DNA of 64,000 bases. Origin: Shinella zoogloeoides (lineage in GTDB: Bacteria; Pseudomonadota; Alphaproteobacteria; Rhizobiales; Rhizobiaceae). The translations under genes were made by a program, and so were the position numbers. A model generated the notes under the pieces. That model made no database searches. It saw nothing but the letters and a program-made list of their open reading frames with translations, and was not told the origin of the DNA. Positions 11,355-19,004 of the stretch are shown one piece after another. The stretch spans positions 1,243,501 to 1,307,500 of the forward strand of contig NZ_CP132311.1 of assembly GCF_030733845.1 (NCBI RefSeq), in the 5' to 3' direction. Each line of letters opens with the position of its first letter. Position 1 is the first letter of the stretch.

Positions 11355-13022
11355 ATGGCAAAAGAAGACGAACTGGTGTTCCTGCCGCTCGGCGGCGTCG
11401 GCGAAATCGGCATGAATTTGGCACTCTACGGCTACGGGCCGAAGGCGAACCGCCAGTGGATCATGGTCGATTGCGGCGTCACCTTCCCCGGGCCGGACCT
11501 GCCGGGCGTCGATCTGGTGCTGCCCGACATCCGCTTTCTCGCCAAGGAGCGGGAAAAGCTCAAGGGCATCATCATCACCCACGCGCACGAAGACCACTAT
11601 GGCGCGCTGAACGAGCTCTGGCCCGGCCTCAATGTCCCCGTCTATGCCTCGCCCTTCACGGCCGGCATGCTCGAGGCCAAGCGTGACTACGAGCGCAGCC
11701 GTACCGAAATCCCGGTGACGATCTTCAAGCAGGGCGACCGCATCAATGTCGGTCCCTTCGAGATCGAGGCGATCGGCGTCAACCACTCCATTCCCGAGCC
11801 CATGTCGCTGGCGATCAAAACGCCGCTCGGCACCGTTATCCACACCGGCGACTGGAAGATAGACCTCGACCCGTCGCTCGGGCCGCTGACGGACGAGACG
11901 CGCTTCCGCAAGCTCGGCGACGAGGGCGTGCTGGCGCTGATCTGCGACAGCACCAATGCGGTGCGCGACGGCGTCTCGCCGTCCGAGCGCGAGGTGTCGG
12001 AAAGCCTCACCAAGATCATCGAGGCCGCCGAGGGCAGGGTGGGCATCACCACCTTCTCCTCGAACGTCGGCCGCATCCGCTCCATTGCGCAGGCCGCGGA
12101 AGCTGCCGGCCGCGAGGTGCTGCTGCTCGGCAGCTCCATGAAGCGCGTGACGAATGTGGCGCGCGATATCGGCCTCATGGAAGGCTTGAAGCCGTTCATC
12201 GAGGAAGACGAGTTCGGCTACATCCCGCGCGACAAGGTCGTCGTCATCCTGACGGGCAGCCAGGGCGAGCCGCGCGCCGCGCTCGCCAAGATCGCCCGCG
12301 ACGAGATGCGCAACGTCGCCTTCACCGATGGCGACACGATCATCTTCTCCTCGCGCGCCATTCCGGGCAACGAGAAGGCGATCAACGACATCAAGAACGG
12401 CCTGGTCGAGCAGGGCATCAACATCATCACCGACGCCGAGGCGCTGGTGCACGTCTCCGGCCACCCGCGCCGCCACGAGCTGCAGCAGATGTACGGTTGG
12501 ACGCGCCCGAAGATGGTCGTGCCCGTGCATGGCGAGGCGGTGCACCTGACGGCCCATGCCGAGCTTGCCGAACAGTCCGGCATTGCCGAGGTGCCGCGCG
12601 TGCGCAACGGCGATGTGCTGAAGCTCGCCCCCGGCGCGCCCGAGGTCGTTGACCAGGTGCCGCACGGCCGCATCTTCAAGGACGGCAGTCTCATCGGCGA
12701 TTACGAGGAGATGGGCATCGGCGACCGTCGCAAGCTCGCCTTCGTCGGCCATGTCGCCGTCAGCATCCTGCTCGACAGCCGCTACGATTTCCAGGGCGAC
12801 CCGGAGGTCGAGCCCTTCGGCCTGCCGCAGTTCGACGACGAGGGCGAGGACATGGGCGACACGCTCTACGACGCCGTGCTGGGCGCCGTCGAAAGCATCC
12901 CGCGCGCCCGCCGCAAGGACCTGGAGATGGTGCGCGAGGCCGTGCGCCGCGCCGTGCGCTCCACGGCGAACGAGATCTGGGGCAAGAAGCCTGTCGTCAC
13001 GGTGTTCCTGACGAAAGTCTGA
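11355..13022 (+). CDS. rnj: ribonuclease J
   Basis: A 555-residue metallo-beta-lactamase/beta-CASP nuclease with 5'-3' exonuclease and endonuclease activity, used for rRNA and mRNA maturation. The metal site THAHEDH is at residues 75-81. Further family motifs are present (HTGDWK, CDSTNA, a VSGHPRRHEL histidine segment, PVHGE). The ATG at 11355 gives the usual MAKEDELVFLPLGG start. An in-frame TTG at 11346 overlaps the birA stop and has closer spacing to an AGGA, so the start is slightly uncertain. A repeat element follows the gene. Confidence 0.94.
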   Translation: MAKEDELVFLPLGGVGEIGMNLALYGYGPKANRQWIMVDCGVTFPGPDLPGVDLVLPDIRFLAKEREKLKGIIITHAHEDHYGALNELWPGLNVPVYASPFTAGMLEAKRDYERSRTEIPVTIFKQGDRINVGPFEIEAIGVNHSIPEPMSLAIKTPLGTVIHTGDWKIDLDPSLGPLTDETRFRKLGDEGVLALICDSTNAVRDGVSPSEREVSESLTKIIEAAEGRVGITTFSSNVGRIRSIAQAAEAAGREVLLLGSSMKRVTNVARDIGLMEGLKPFIEEDEFGYIPRDKVVVILTGSQGEPRAALAKIARDEMRNVAFTDGDTIIFSSRAIPGNEKAINDIKNGLVEQGINIITDAEALVHVSGHPRRHELQQMYGWTRPKMVVPVHGEAVHLTAHAELAEQSGIAEVPRVRNGDVLKLAPGAPEVVDQVPHGRIFKDGSLIGDYEEMGIGDRRKLAFVGHVAVSILLDSRYDFQGDPEVEPFGLPQFDDEGEDMGDTLYDAVLGAVESIPRARRKDLEMVREAVRRAVRSTANEIWGKKPVVTVFLTKV

Positions 13023-13059
13023 TTTCCGGCTTGCGGTTCCGATGATACCGGAGGGGCAT

Positions 13060-13174
13060 CCCCCTCATCCGGCCCTTCGGGCCACCTTCTCCCCGAGGGG
13101 AGAAGGGAAGTGGAAGCGTCTCGTTTTCCCCTTCTCCCCAGCGGGGAGAAGGTGCCGGCAGGCGGATGAGGGGG
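13060..13174. repeat. RIME-like palindromic intergenic element
   Basis: About 115 bases bounded by CCCCTCATCCGG at the left and CGGATGAGGGGG at the right, in inverted orientation. Inside are two further self-complementary blocks, CCTTCTCCCCGAGGGGAGAAGG and CCTTCTCCCCAGCGGGGAGAAGG. The layout of two nested palindromes matches the Rhizobium-specific intergenic mosaic elements known from several rhizobia. It could act as a bidirectional RNA hairpin after rnj. It ends 35 bases before mce. Confidence 0.8.
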
Positions 13175-13208
13175 CGATTCCCAAGGACGGCCATAAGGAG
13201 AGAACAGC

Positions 13209-13613
13209 ATGCTCGGAAAGGTCAACCACATCGCCATTGCCGTGCCGGACCTTGCCGCCGCCACGGCGACTTATCGCGATACGTTGGGCGCAAGGGTCTC
13301 CGCGCCGCAGGCCCTGCCGGAACATGGCGTGACGGTGGTTTTCGTGGAGCTGCCGAACACCAAGGTGGAACTGCTGGAACCGCTCGGTGAGGCTTCGCCG
13401 ATCGCCACCTTCCTCGAAAAGTCGCCCGCCGGCGGCATGCACCATATCTGCTATGAGGTGGACGACATCCTCGCCGCCCGCGACCGGCTGGTGGCGAGCG
13501 GTGCGCGCGTGCTCGGCGACGGCAATCCGAAGACCGGTGCCCATGGCAAGCCGGTGCTGTTCCTCCACCCCAAGGATTTCCTCGGCACTCTGGTCGAACT
13601 CGAACAGGTGTGA
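13209..13613 (+). CDS. mce: methylmalonyl-CoA epimerase
   Basis: A 134-residue vicinal-oxygen-chelate enzyme that interconverts (R)- and (S)-methylmalonyl-CoA in propionyl-CoA metabolism. The paired glyoxalase-like modules begin with the metal histidine in VNHIAIAVPDL (H7) and include the GGMHHICYEV segment and the final FLHPKDFLGTLVELEQ with the metal-binding Glu. The ATG is preceded by AAGGAG. Length is normal for the family. Confidence 0.93.
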   Translation: MLGKVNHIAIAVPDLAAATATYRDTLGARVSAPQALPEHGVTVVFVELPNTKVELLEPLGEASPIATFLEKSPAGGMHHICYEVDDILAARDRLVASGARVLGDGNPKTGAHGKPVLFLHPKDFLGTLVELEQV

Positions 13614-13689
13614 CAGCACGCCGCCTTTTCGGCGTTTGAACTTCCCGCGCGACCGGCGTACAAGACGCGCTGTCGCACGAGGACCGTCC

Positions 13690-13959
13690 ATGCAGTTGTT
13701 TTCCTACTTCGCCGTCTATTTCATCGTCTGGTGGATGACGCTTTTCGCCGTCTTGCCCTTCGGGCTGAAGACGCAGGCGGAAGCCGAAGAGGTCGTTCCC
13801 GGCACGGTCGAGAGCGCGCCGGCGCGCTTTCGCGGCGGGCGCGTGGTGCTGATGACGACGGCCATTTCCGCCATCATCTACGTCGCCTGGTACATTTTGT
13901 CGGTGCGCCTTGGCTACGGCATCGACTCGATCCCGCAATTCATGCCGGACTTCAGGTAA
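13690..13959 (+). CDS. DUF1467 family small membrane protein
   Basis: An 89-residue protein with two transmembrane helices (about residues 4-23 and 53-70) flanking a short loop rich in Glu and Ala. It matches the DUF1467 family, which in Rhizobiales is commonly found between mce and proS. Function is unknown. I chose the ATG at 13690 because upstream in-frame starts lie inside mce. Confidence 0.85.
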   Translation: MQLFSYFAVYFIVWWMTLFAVLPFGLKTQAEAEEVVPGTVESAPARFRGGRVVLMTTAISAIIYVAWYILSVRLGYGIDSIPQFMPDFR

Positions 13960-14240
13960 GCGCCTGCCATAGAGATTAAGGGTGGCGCCTAAGCCGCAGG
14001 CAAGCCATTCCCTGTTTTCGGGCTGCTTTGGAAAAGTCTTCCGTTGGCCCGTTCTCCCGGTTGCTGTCCGAAAACCCGTTTCAACCGTATTTCGCGCGTG
14101 GTCCCGCACGTCTAACGAGGTTTTCCTTACCTAGCGTGAGGCGGAGTGTCGCAGAGAGAAGGATGTGCGCGGCTTTGACGCATGGACCCCCATGCGCAAA
14201 TCGGCGAAGAAGCGGGGGCGGTCGGCAAAAGGCAAAAAAA

Positions 14241-14264
14241 AACAAGGCCAAAAGCCTTGTTTTA
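14241..14264 (+). terminator. intrinsic terminator-like hairpin with flanking A and T tracts
   Basis: AACAAGGC (14241-14248) pairs with GCCTTGTT (14254-14261) across a CAAAA loop, followed by TT and preceded by a run of A. It could terminate transcripts on either strand. It lies about 280 bases after the DUF1467 gene, too far to be its simplest terminator, which raises the possibility of a small RNA upstream. Confidence 0.6.
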
Positions 14265-14351
14265 CAGGTATCGCGTGATCTCTATCCGTTGTGCGGTGGC
14301 AGCGTCTGCGCGCGCCAAAGATCTGATCCTCCCAAGACTTGACCGCGAAAT

Positions 14352-14380
14352 GGCAAGAATTTGTACTTCTTGCCTGTTTT
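14352..14380 (+). terminator. second terminator-like hairpin in the proS upstream region
   Basis: GGCAAGAA (14352-14359) is a perfect inverted repeat of TTCTTGCC (14367-14374) with a 7-base loop, followed by TGTTTTG. A further short palindrome, GCCCAA-AGC-TTGGGC, sits at 14395-14409. The two hairpins are 88 bases apart in a gene-free region. Confidence 0.45.
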
Positions 14381-14461
14381 GTGGACTGAAACTAGCCCAA
14401 AGCTTGGGCGTTGTCATCCGCTTTTTTTGCATTTTTGCTACAGTGGAATAAAATTTTTCCG

Positions 14462-14490
14462 TTGACAGGAGGCGCGCAATTTCCGTTATT
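14462..14490 (+). promoter_or_regulatory. candidate proS promoter
   Basis: A perfect TTGACA at 14462-14467 is followed after 17 bases by GTTATT (14485-14490), a weak -10 element. It would leave a long 5' leader of about 180 bases before the proS ATG. This is pattern matching only. Confidence 0.35.
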
Positions 14491-14676
14491 GGCGCCCCCA
14501 TTTTTCTGCCACATTTGTCCGGGCTGCCGCAGAGTCGTGGACGGTGCTTCGCGGCTTGGCTCCGTCGTGGCCAGCCGGGTTTCCTTCCTCCGGCGAAGCG
14601 TTTATGAACGCGTGAAAATCAACGTCATTTTGCCCGATTCCCCGAATAGGGCGGATCAGTCACCCTGGAACCCGAT

Positions 14677-16005
14677 ATGCGCCTTTCCCGCTTCTTCCTG
14701 CCCATCCTCAAGGAAAACCCCAAGGAGGCCGAGATCGTCTCCCACCGGCTCATGCTGCGTGCGGGCATGGTCAAGCAGCAGTCCCAGGGGATCTATACCT
14801 GGCTGCCGCTCGGCAAGCGCGTCCTCGACAAGGTGAACGCCATCATCCGCGAGGAGCAGAATCGCTCCGGCGCCGTCGAGCTTCTGATGCCGACGCTGCA
14901 ATCCGCCGAACTCTGGCAGGAAAGCGGGCGCTATGACGCCTACGGCAAGGAAATGCTGCGCATCAAGGACCGGCAGGAGCGCCCCATGCTCTACGGCCCG
15001 ACCAATGAGGAGATGATCACGGATGTCTTCCGCTCGTTCGTGAAGTCCTACAAGGACCTGCCGCTCAACCTCTACCATATCCAGCTCAAGTTCCGCGACG
15101 AGATCCGCCCGCGCTTCGGCACCATGCGCTCGCGCGAATTCCTGATGAAGGACGCCTATTCCTTCGACCTTAACCGCGAGGGCGCCGAGCACGCCTACAA
15201 CCGCATGTTCGCGGCGTATCTCCGCACCTTCTCGCGCATGGGCCTGCGCGCCATTCCGATGCGTGCCGATACCGGCCCGATCGGCGGCAACCTCAGCCAC
15301 GAATTCATCATCCTTGCCGATACGGGCGAGTCGGAGGTCTTCTGCCACAAGGACTTCCTGAATTTCGACGTTCCGGGCGTGGATACCGATTTCGAGGACG
15401 TGGCGGGCCTGCGCGGCATCTTCGACAAGTGGACCTCGCGCTACGCCGCGACCTCGGAAATGCACGACGCGCCGGCCTTCGAGGCTATCCCGGAAGGCGA
15501 GCGCCTGTCGGCCCGCGGCATCGAGGTCGGCCACATCTTCTATTTCGGCACGAAATATTCCGAAGCCATGGGCGCCAAGGTTCAGGGCCCCGACGGCAAG
15601 GAGCACACGGTGCACATGGGCTCCTACGGCATCGGCCCGACGCGCCTCGTGCCGGCGATCATCGAGGCCTCGCACGACGAGAACGGCATCATCTGGCCGA
15701 AGGCCGTCGCGCCCTTCGAAGCGATCGTCATCAACATGAAGTCGGGCGACGCGGCCTGTGACGCGGCCTGCGAAACCATCTACGGCGCGCTGCAGAAGGC
15801 CGGCGTCGATGTGCTCTACGACGACAAGGACGAGCGTGCGGGCGCGAAGTTCGCGACCGCCGATCTCATCGGCGCCCCGGTGCAGGTCATCGCCGGCCCG
15901 CGCGGCGTTGCCAATGGCGAAGTCGAGATCAAGGACCGCAAGACCGGCGAACGCGAGACGCTGACCATCGAAGCGGCCATCAACCGCCTGACATCAGGCA
16001 ATTGA
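14677..16005 (+). CDS. proS: prolyl-tRNA synthetase
   Basis: A 442-residue class II synthetase that charges tRNA-Pro. Visible features are the class II motif 1 region near residue 30-60, motif 2 ([21 protein letters not shown]) near 140-160, the Pro-specific [12 protein letters not shown] motif 3 region, and a C-terminal anticodon-binding domain. At 442 residues it lacks the large editing insertion present in E. coli ProRS; this short form is typical of alphaproteobacteria. A long leader of over 200 bases precedes it, and lolC follows 27 bases downstream. Confidence 0.96.
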   Translation: MRLSRFFLPILKENPKEAEIVSHRLMLRAGMVKQQSQGIYTWLPLGKRVLDKVNAIIREEQNRSGAVELLMPTLQSAELWQESGRYDAYGKEMLRIKDRQERPMLYGPTNEEMITDVFRSFVKSYKDLPLNLYHIQLKFRDEIRPRFGTMRSREFLMKDAYSFDLNREGAEHAYNRMFAAYLRTFSRMGLRAIPMRADTGPIGGNLSHEFIILADTGESEVFCHKDFLNFDVPGVDTDFEDVAGLRGIFDKWTSRYAATSEMHDAPAFEAIPEGERLSARGIEVGHIFYFGTKYSEAMGAKVQGPDGKEHTVHMGSYGIGPTRLVPAIIEASHDENGIIWPKAVAPFEAIVINMKSGDAACDAACETIYGALQKAGVDVLYDDKDERAGAKFATADLIGAPVQVIAGPRGVANGEVEIKDRKTGERETLTIEAAINRLTSGN

Positions 16006-16032
16006 TGCGGACCGGGGGCAACGGGAGGAACC

Positions 16033-17337
16033 ATGGCTGACGCAGCGAGCGGTGTATCTGCAACGGAGGCGCCTGCCTTCACGAAAAGCCGCCCGTTCTC
16101 CGCTTTCGAGCGGATGGTCGCCTGGCGATATCTGCGCTCGCGGCGCAAGGAAGCCTTCATTTCGGTCATCGCCGGCTTCTCCTTCATCGGCATCATGCTG
16201 GGCGTTGCCACGCTCATCATCGTCATGGCGGTGATGAACGGTTTCCGCACCGAGCTGATCTCGCGCATCCTCGGCATCAACGGCCACATGATTGTCCAGC
16301 CGATCGACACGCCGCTGAACGACTATGCCAAGCTCGCCGAGCGGCTTTCCGCCGTTCCCGGCGTCACGATGGCGATCCCGCTCGTCGAGGGCCAGACGCT
16401 GGCCTCCGGCACGGCCGGGGCGGGCACGGGCGCGCTGGTGCGCGGCGTGCGCGCCGATGACCTCGCCAAGATGAAGGCCGTTTCCGATCACATCAAGGAA
16501 GGCGACCTCGTGGGCTTTGCCACGGGCGGGGTCGCGATCGGCGCGCGCATGGCCGAATCCCTTGGCCTCAGCGCCGGCGGCCAGATCACGCTCGTCGCGC
16601 CGGAAGGCGACGTCACGCCGCTCGGCGTGAACCCGCGCGTGAAGACCTACACGGTCTCCGCGGTCTTCGAGATCGGCATGTCGGAATATGACGCGTCGAT
16701 CATCTACATGCCTCTGGAAGAGGCGCAGCTCTATTTCAACGCCGAAGGCATCGTGCAGTCGATCGAGCTGTTCGTCTCCAACCCCGACGATGTCGATGCG
16801 CTTCGCCAGCCGATCGAGGCGGCGGCCGAGCGGCAGATCTTCGTGACGGACTGGCGCCAGCGCAACCGCACCTTCTTCTCGGCGCTGGAAGTCGAGCGCA
16901 ACGTCATGTTCATGATCCTCACGCTGATCGTGCTCGTCGCCGCGCTCAACATCATTTCGGGCCTCATCATGCTGGTGAAGGACAAGGGCAGCGACATTGC
17001 GATCCTGCGCACCATGGGCGCGACATCCGGCGCCATCATGCGCATCTTCTTCATGACCGGCGCGGCGATCGGCACGGTCGGCACCTTTGCCGGCGTCCTG
17101 CTCGGCGTCATCGTCTGCCTCAATGTCGAATCGATCCGGCAGTTCTTCTCCTGGATCTCGGGCACGACGCTGTTCAATCCGGAACTCTACTTCCTGAGCC
17201 AGCTTCCGGCCGACATGAACGTTGGCGAGACGGTTTCGGTCATCCTCATGGCGCTCGCGCTTTCCTTCATCGCGACGATCTTCCCCGCCTGGCGCGCCTC
17301 CAAGCTCGATCCGGTCCAGGCCCTGCGGTACGAATAG
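16033..17337 (+). CDS. lolC: lipoprotein-releasing ABC transporter permease (LolC/LolE family)
   Basis: A 434-residue MacB/FtsX-type permease: one N-terminal transmembrane helix (about residues 35-65), a periplasmic MacB-like domain of about 220 residues, and three C-terminal helices (about 290-425). It works with LolD to extract lipoproteins from the inner membrane for transfer to LolA. Only one permease gene is present beside lolD, so the complex probably uses a homodimer of this protein instead of the LolC/LolE heterodimer of gammaproteobacteria. lolD starts 11 bases later. Confidence 0.92.
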   Translation: MADAASGVSATEAPAFTKSRPFSAFERMVAWRYLRSRRKEAFISVIAGFSFIGIMLGVATLIIVMAVMNGFRTELISRILGINGHMIVQPIDTPLNDYAKLAERLSAVPGVTMAIPLVEGQTLASGTAGAGTGALVRGVRADDLAKMKAVSDHIKEGDLVGFATGGVAIGARMAESLGLSAGGQITLVAPEGDVTPLGVNPRVKTYTVSAVFEIGMSEYDASIIYMPLEEAQLYFNAEGIVQSIELFVSNPDDVDALRQPIEAAAERQIFVTDWRQRNRTFFSALEVERNVMFMILTLIVLVAALNIISGLIMLVKDKGSDIAILRTMGATSGAIMRIFFMTGAAIGTVGTFAGVLLGVIVCLNVESIRQFFSWISGTTLFNPELYFLSQLPADMNVGETVSVILMALALSFIATIFPAWRASKLDPVQALRYE

Positions 17338-17348
17338 GAAAGAACGCC

Positions 17349-18035
17349 ATGAACGCGCGCCTCGCTCTGGAACTCAAGGGCATCGAACGGCACTACGGCC
17401 AGGGCGAGACCCTGCTGACGATCCTCAAGGGGGCGGATTTCGCGCTGAGGAGCGGCGAGACCGTCGCGCTCGTCGCGCCCTCCGGCACCGGCAAGTCGAC
17501 GTTGCTCCACATTGCCGGCCTGCTCGAAAAGCCGGATGCCGGCGAGGTTCTGGTCAACGGCCATTCCTGCGCCGCGCTTTCCGACGACCAGCGCACCACG
17601 ATCCGCCGCGGCGAGATCGGCTTCGTCTACCAGTTCCATCACCTGCTGCCGGAATTCACGGCGCTGGAAAACATCATGATGCCGCAACTGATCGGCGGCC
17701 TCTCCAGGGCGGATGCGCGCGAGCGCGCCGCCCAGCTTCTCGACTACATGCGCATCGGCCACCGCGCCGATCACCGCCCCTCGGAACTATCCGGCGGCGA
17801 GCAGCAGCGCGTGGCCATCGCGAGAGCCGTCGCCAATGCCCCGCTCGTCCTTCTCGCCGACGAGCCGACCGGCAATCTCGATCCCGAAACCGCCGGCTAC
17901 GTCTTCGAGGCGCTTGAGGCGCTTGCCCGGCAGTCGGGCCTTGCCGCGCTGATCGCCACGCACAATCACGAACTTGCCGGCCTGATGGATCGTCGCGTGA
18001 CGATCGAGGACGGCCTTGTGCGCGAGCTCGCCTGA
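17349..18035 (+). CDS. lolD: lipoprotein-releasing ABC transporter ATP-binding protein
   Basis: A 228-residue ABC ATPase that powers lipoprotein release. Walker A is PSGTGKST at residues 44-51, the signature is [14 protein letters not shown], and Walker B is [12 protein letters not shown], followed by the H-loop histidine in ATHNHE. It is the partner of the permease gene just upstream. The next gene is convergent, 35 bases away. Confidence 0.95.
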   Translation: MNARLALELKGIERHYGQGETLLTILKGADFALRSGETVALVAPSGTGKSTLLHIAGLLEKPDAGEVLVNGHSCAALSDDQRTTIRRGEIGFVYQFHHLLPEFTALENIMMPQLIGGLSRADARERAAQLLDYMRIGHRADHRPSELSGGEQQRVAIARAVANAPLVLLADEPTGNLDPETAGYVFEALEALARQSGLAALIATHNHELAGLMDRRVTIEDGLVRELA

Positions 18036-18070
18036 GCCCGCGCCGCCTGCCTCGTCACCCGCCTGTCTGA

Positions 18071-18649
18071 CTAGTTGTCGAGCCCGCAGATCGAGCGGCC
18101 GATATCGTCCTTCCAGTCCTTGAGCAGCACGAACTGCGCCTTGCCGGCGACAGGGCCGCCGCTCGTCTTGCCCTTGCCCGTCAGGACATTGAGGTCGCAT
18201 TCGGCCCCGGCGTCCGGGTCGGTCGTGTCGTAGGAGGAGAAGGTGTAGCCCGCGACGATGAAGTCGAAATTGCGGTAGGCGATGGTCAGCGACTGCCGCC
18301 AGCGCTCCCGGCCGATCGAATCGTTCTTCGTCGTCAGCGTGAAGGAGCCGTTGGCGAGCGCCGTCAGCTCCGGCTCCTGCCCGTACAGCGTCAGGCTGCC
18401 CCAGACGCTGTTCGGCAGGGATAGGGCGAGCGTCAGCCGGTTTTCCTCGGGCTTGGCGACATAGACATAGATCCCGTTATCATCGCCGCCGTCGTCGCCG
18501 GGCGTCGCCACCACGGCAAGATCCGGCGTGCCGTCCTTGTTCCAGTCGCCGCTCGCCATGGCGATGATGCGGTCCGCCGGAAAGTCGGCCGCCACCGCGG
18601 CAGCGGGCAGGGTGGCCGAAAGCAGAAGGGCGGCAATCCAAGGTTTCAT
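18071..18649 (-). CDS. hypothetical periplasmic protein with a VCBS/FG-GAP-like N-terminal segment
   Basis: A 192-residue protein with a clear signal peptide (residues 1-21, hydrophobic core AALLLSATLPAAAVAA). Right after it the ASGDWNKDGTPDLAVV stretch resembles the calcium-binding VCBS/FG-GAP repeat. Two cysteines near the C terminus could form a disulfide. I do not recognise a characterised family beyond that. It converges on lolD. Confidence 0.7.
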   Translation of the reverse strand: MKPWIAALLLSATLPAAAVAADFPADRIIAMASGDWNKDGTPDLAVVATPGDDGGDDNGIYVYVAKPEENRLTLALSLPNSVWGSLTLYGQEPELTALANGSFTLTTKNDSIGRERWRQSLTIAYRNFDFIVAGYTFSSYDTTDPDAGAECDLNVLTGKGKTSGGPVAGKAQFVLLKDWKDDIGRSICGLDN

Positions 18650-18724
18650 TCTCTTTTCCTCCGTGTGGTGGACGCGACCTTATTGCGCGCGACGACGTCG
18701 GTCCAGAGGGCCTGTGGAAAGCTG

Positions 18725-18753
18725 TTGACATGGGAACAATAATAGAACAAAAT
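18725..18753 (+). promoter_or_regulatory. promoter-like sequence overlapping a LexA box
   Basis: TTGACA at 18725-18730 and CAAAAT at 18748-18753 are 17 bases apart. Between them lies GAACAATAATAGAAC (18734-18748), a perfect match to the alphaproteobacterial LexA operator GAAC-N7-GAAC (the reverse complement of GTTC-N7-GTTC). A LexA dimer there would block RNA polymerase. The only gene downstream on this strand before dnaE is the 28-residue peptide at 18781. Confidence 0.7.
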
Positions 18754-18780
18754 GAAAACATAATAGGAAAGGGAGCCACA

Positions 18781-18867
18781 ATGACCGATTTTCTTCGTGA
18801 TCTTGCTGCATTCACCTCCATGGCCATGTTCGTCGCCACCTTCTCCGTCATCCTCTTCGGAATCTGA
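18781..18867 (+). CDS. 28-residue membrane peptide, probably SOS-controlled
   Basis: An 87-base ORF with a good ribosome-binding site (AGGAAAGGGAG ending 5 bases before the ATG). Residues 1-9 are charged (MTDFLRDLA), and residues 10-28 form one hydrophobic helix rich in Phe, Met, Val and Ala. The ORF sits 32 bases after a perfect alphaproteobacterial LexA box. In Caulobacter, the SOS-induced division inhibitor SidA is a 29-residue single-helix membrane protein. The parallel in size, topology and regulation is suggestive, but no sequence homology can be claimed from here. Another possibility is a leader peptide for dnaE, 137 bases downstream. Confidence 0.65.
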   Translation: MTDFLRDLAAFTSMAMFVATFSVILFGI

Positions 18868-18901
18868 CGGTCACCATTCAATCCCGCAACACTGCGACCG
18901 G

Positions 18902-18922
18902 CCACGCGCGTCCTGCGCGTGG
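18902..18922 (+). other. 8-bp hairpin upstream of dnaE
   Basis: CCACGCGC (18902-18909) and GCGCGTGG (18915-18922) are perfect inverted repeats around a five-base loop. There is no T-run after it. It lies 35 bases after the small SOS-type ORF and might end or stabilise its transcript. Confidence 0.4.
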
Positions 18923-19004
18923 AAATCGGTTACAACATGTAGAGATCTCTGGACGAGCCGGGTCCGAATCCGCTTAAGCTTCCAGCCTTGACCGGAAGGA
19001 AGAC

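Larger units (their letters stand above)
13960..14676. other. 717-base spacer between DUF1467 gene and proS
   Basis: No convincing protein gene is visible on either strand. The spacer holds the two terminator-like hairpins at 14241 and 14352, the palindrome at 14395, several A/T tracts unusual for this GC-rich DNA (14400-14460), and a promoter-like TTGACA upstream of proS. A small RNA ending at one of the hairpins is possible but not shown. Confidence 0.5.

Noticed and set aside
13060..13174. CRISPR-like or insertion-sequence remnant after rnj
   Set aside because: Only one unit with nested palindromes and no spacers or transposase; fits a RIME-type repeat.
14192..14278. 28-codon basic ORF (MRKSAKKRGRSAKGKKKQ...) before proS
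   Set aside because: No ribosome-binding site, and its frame runs through the A-tract and hairpin at 14241, which look like a terminator.
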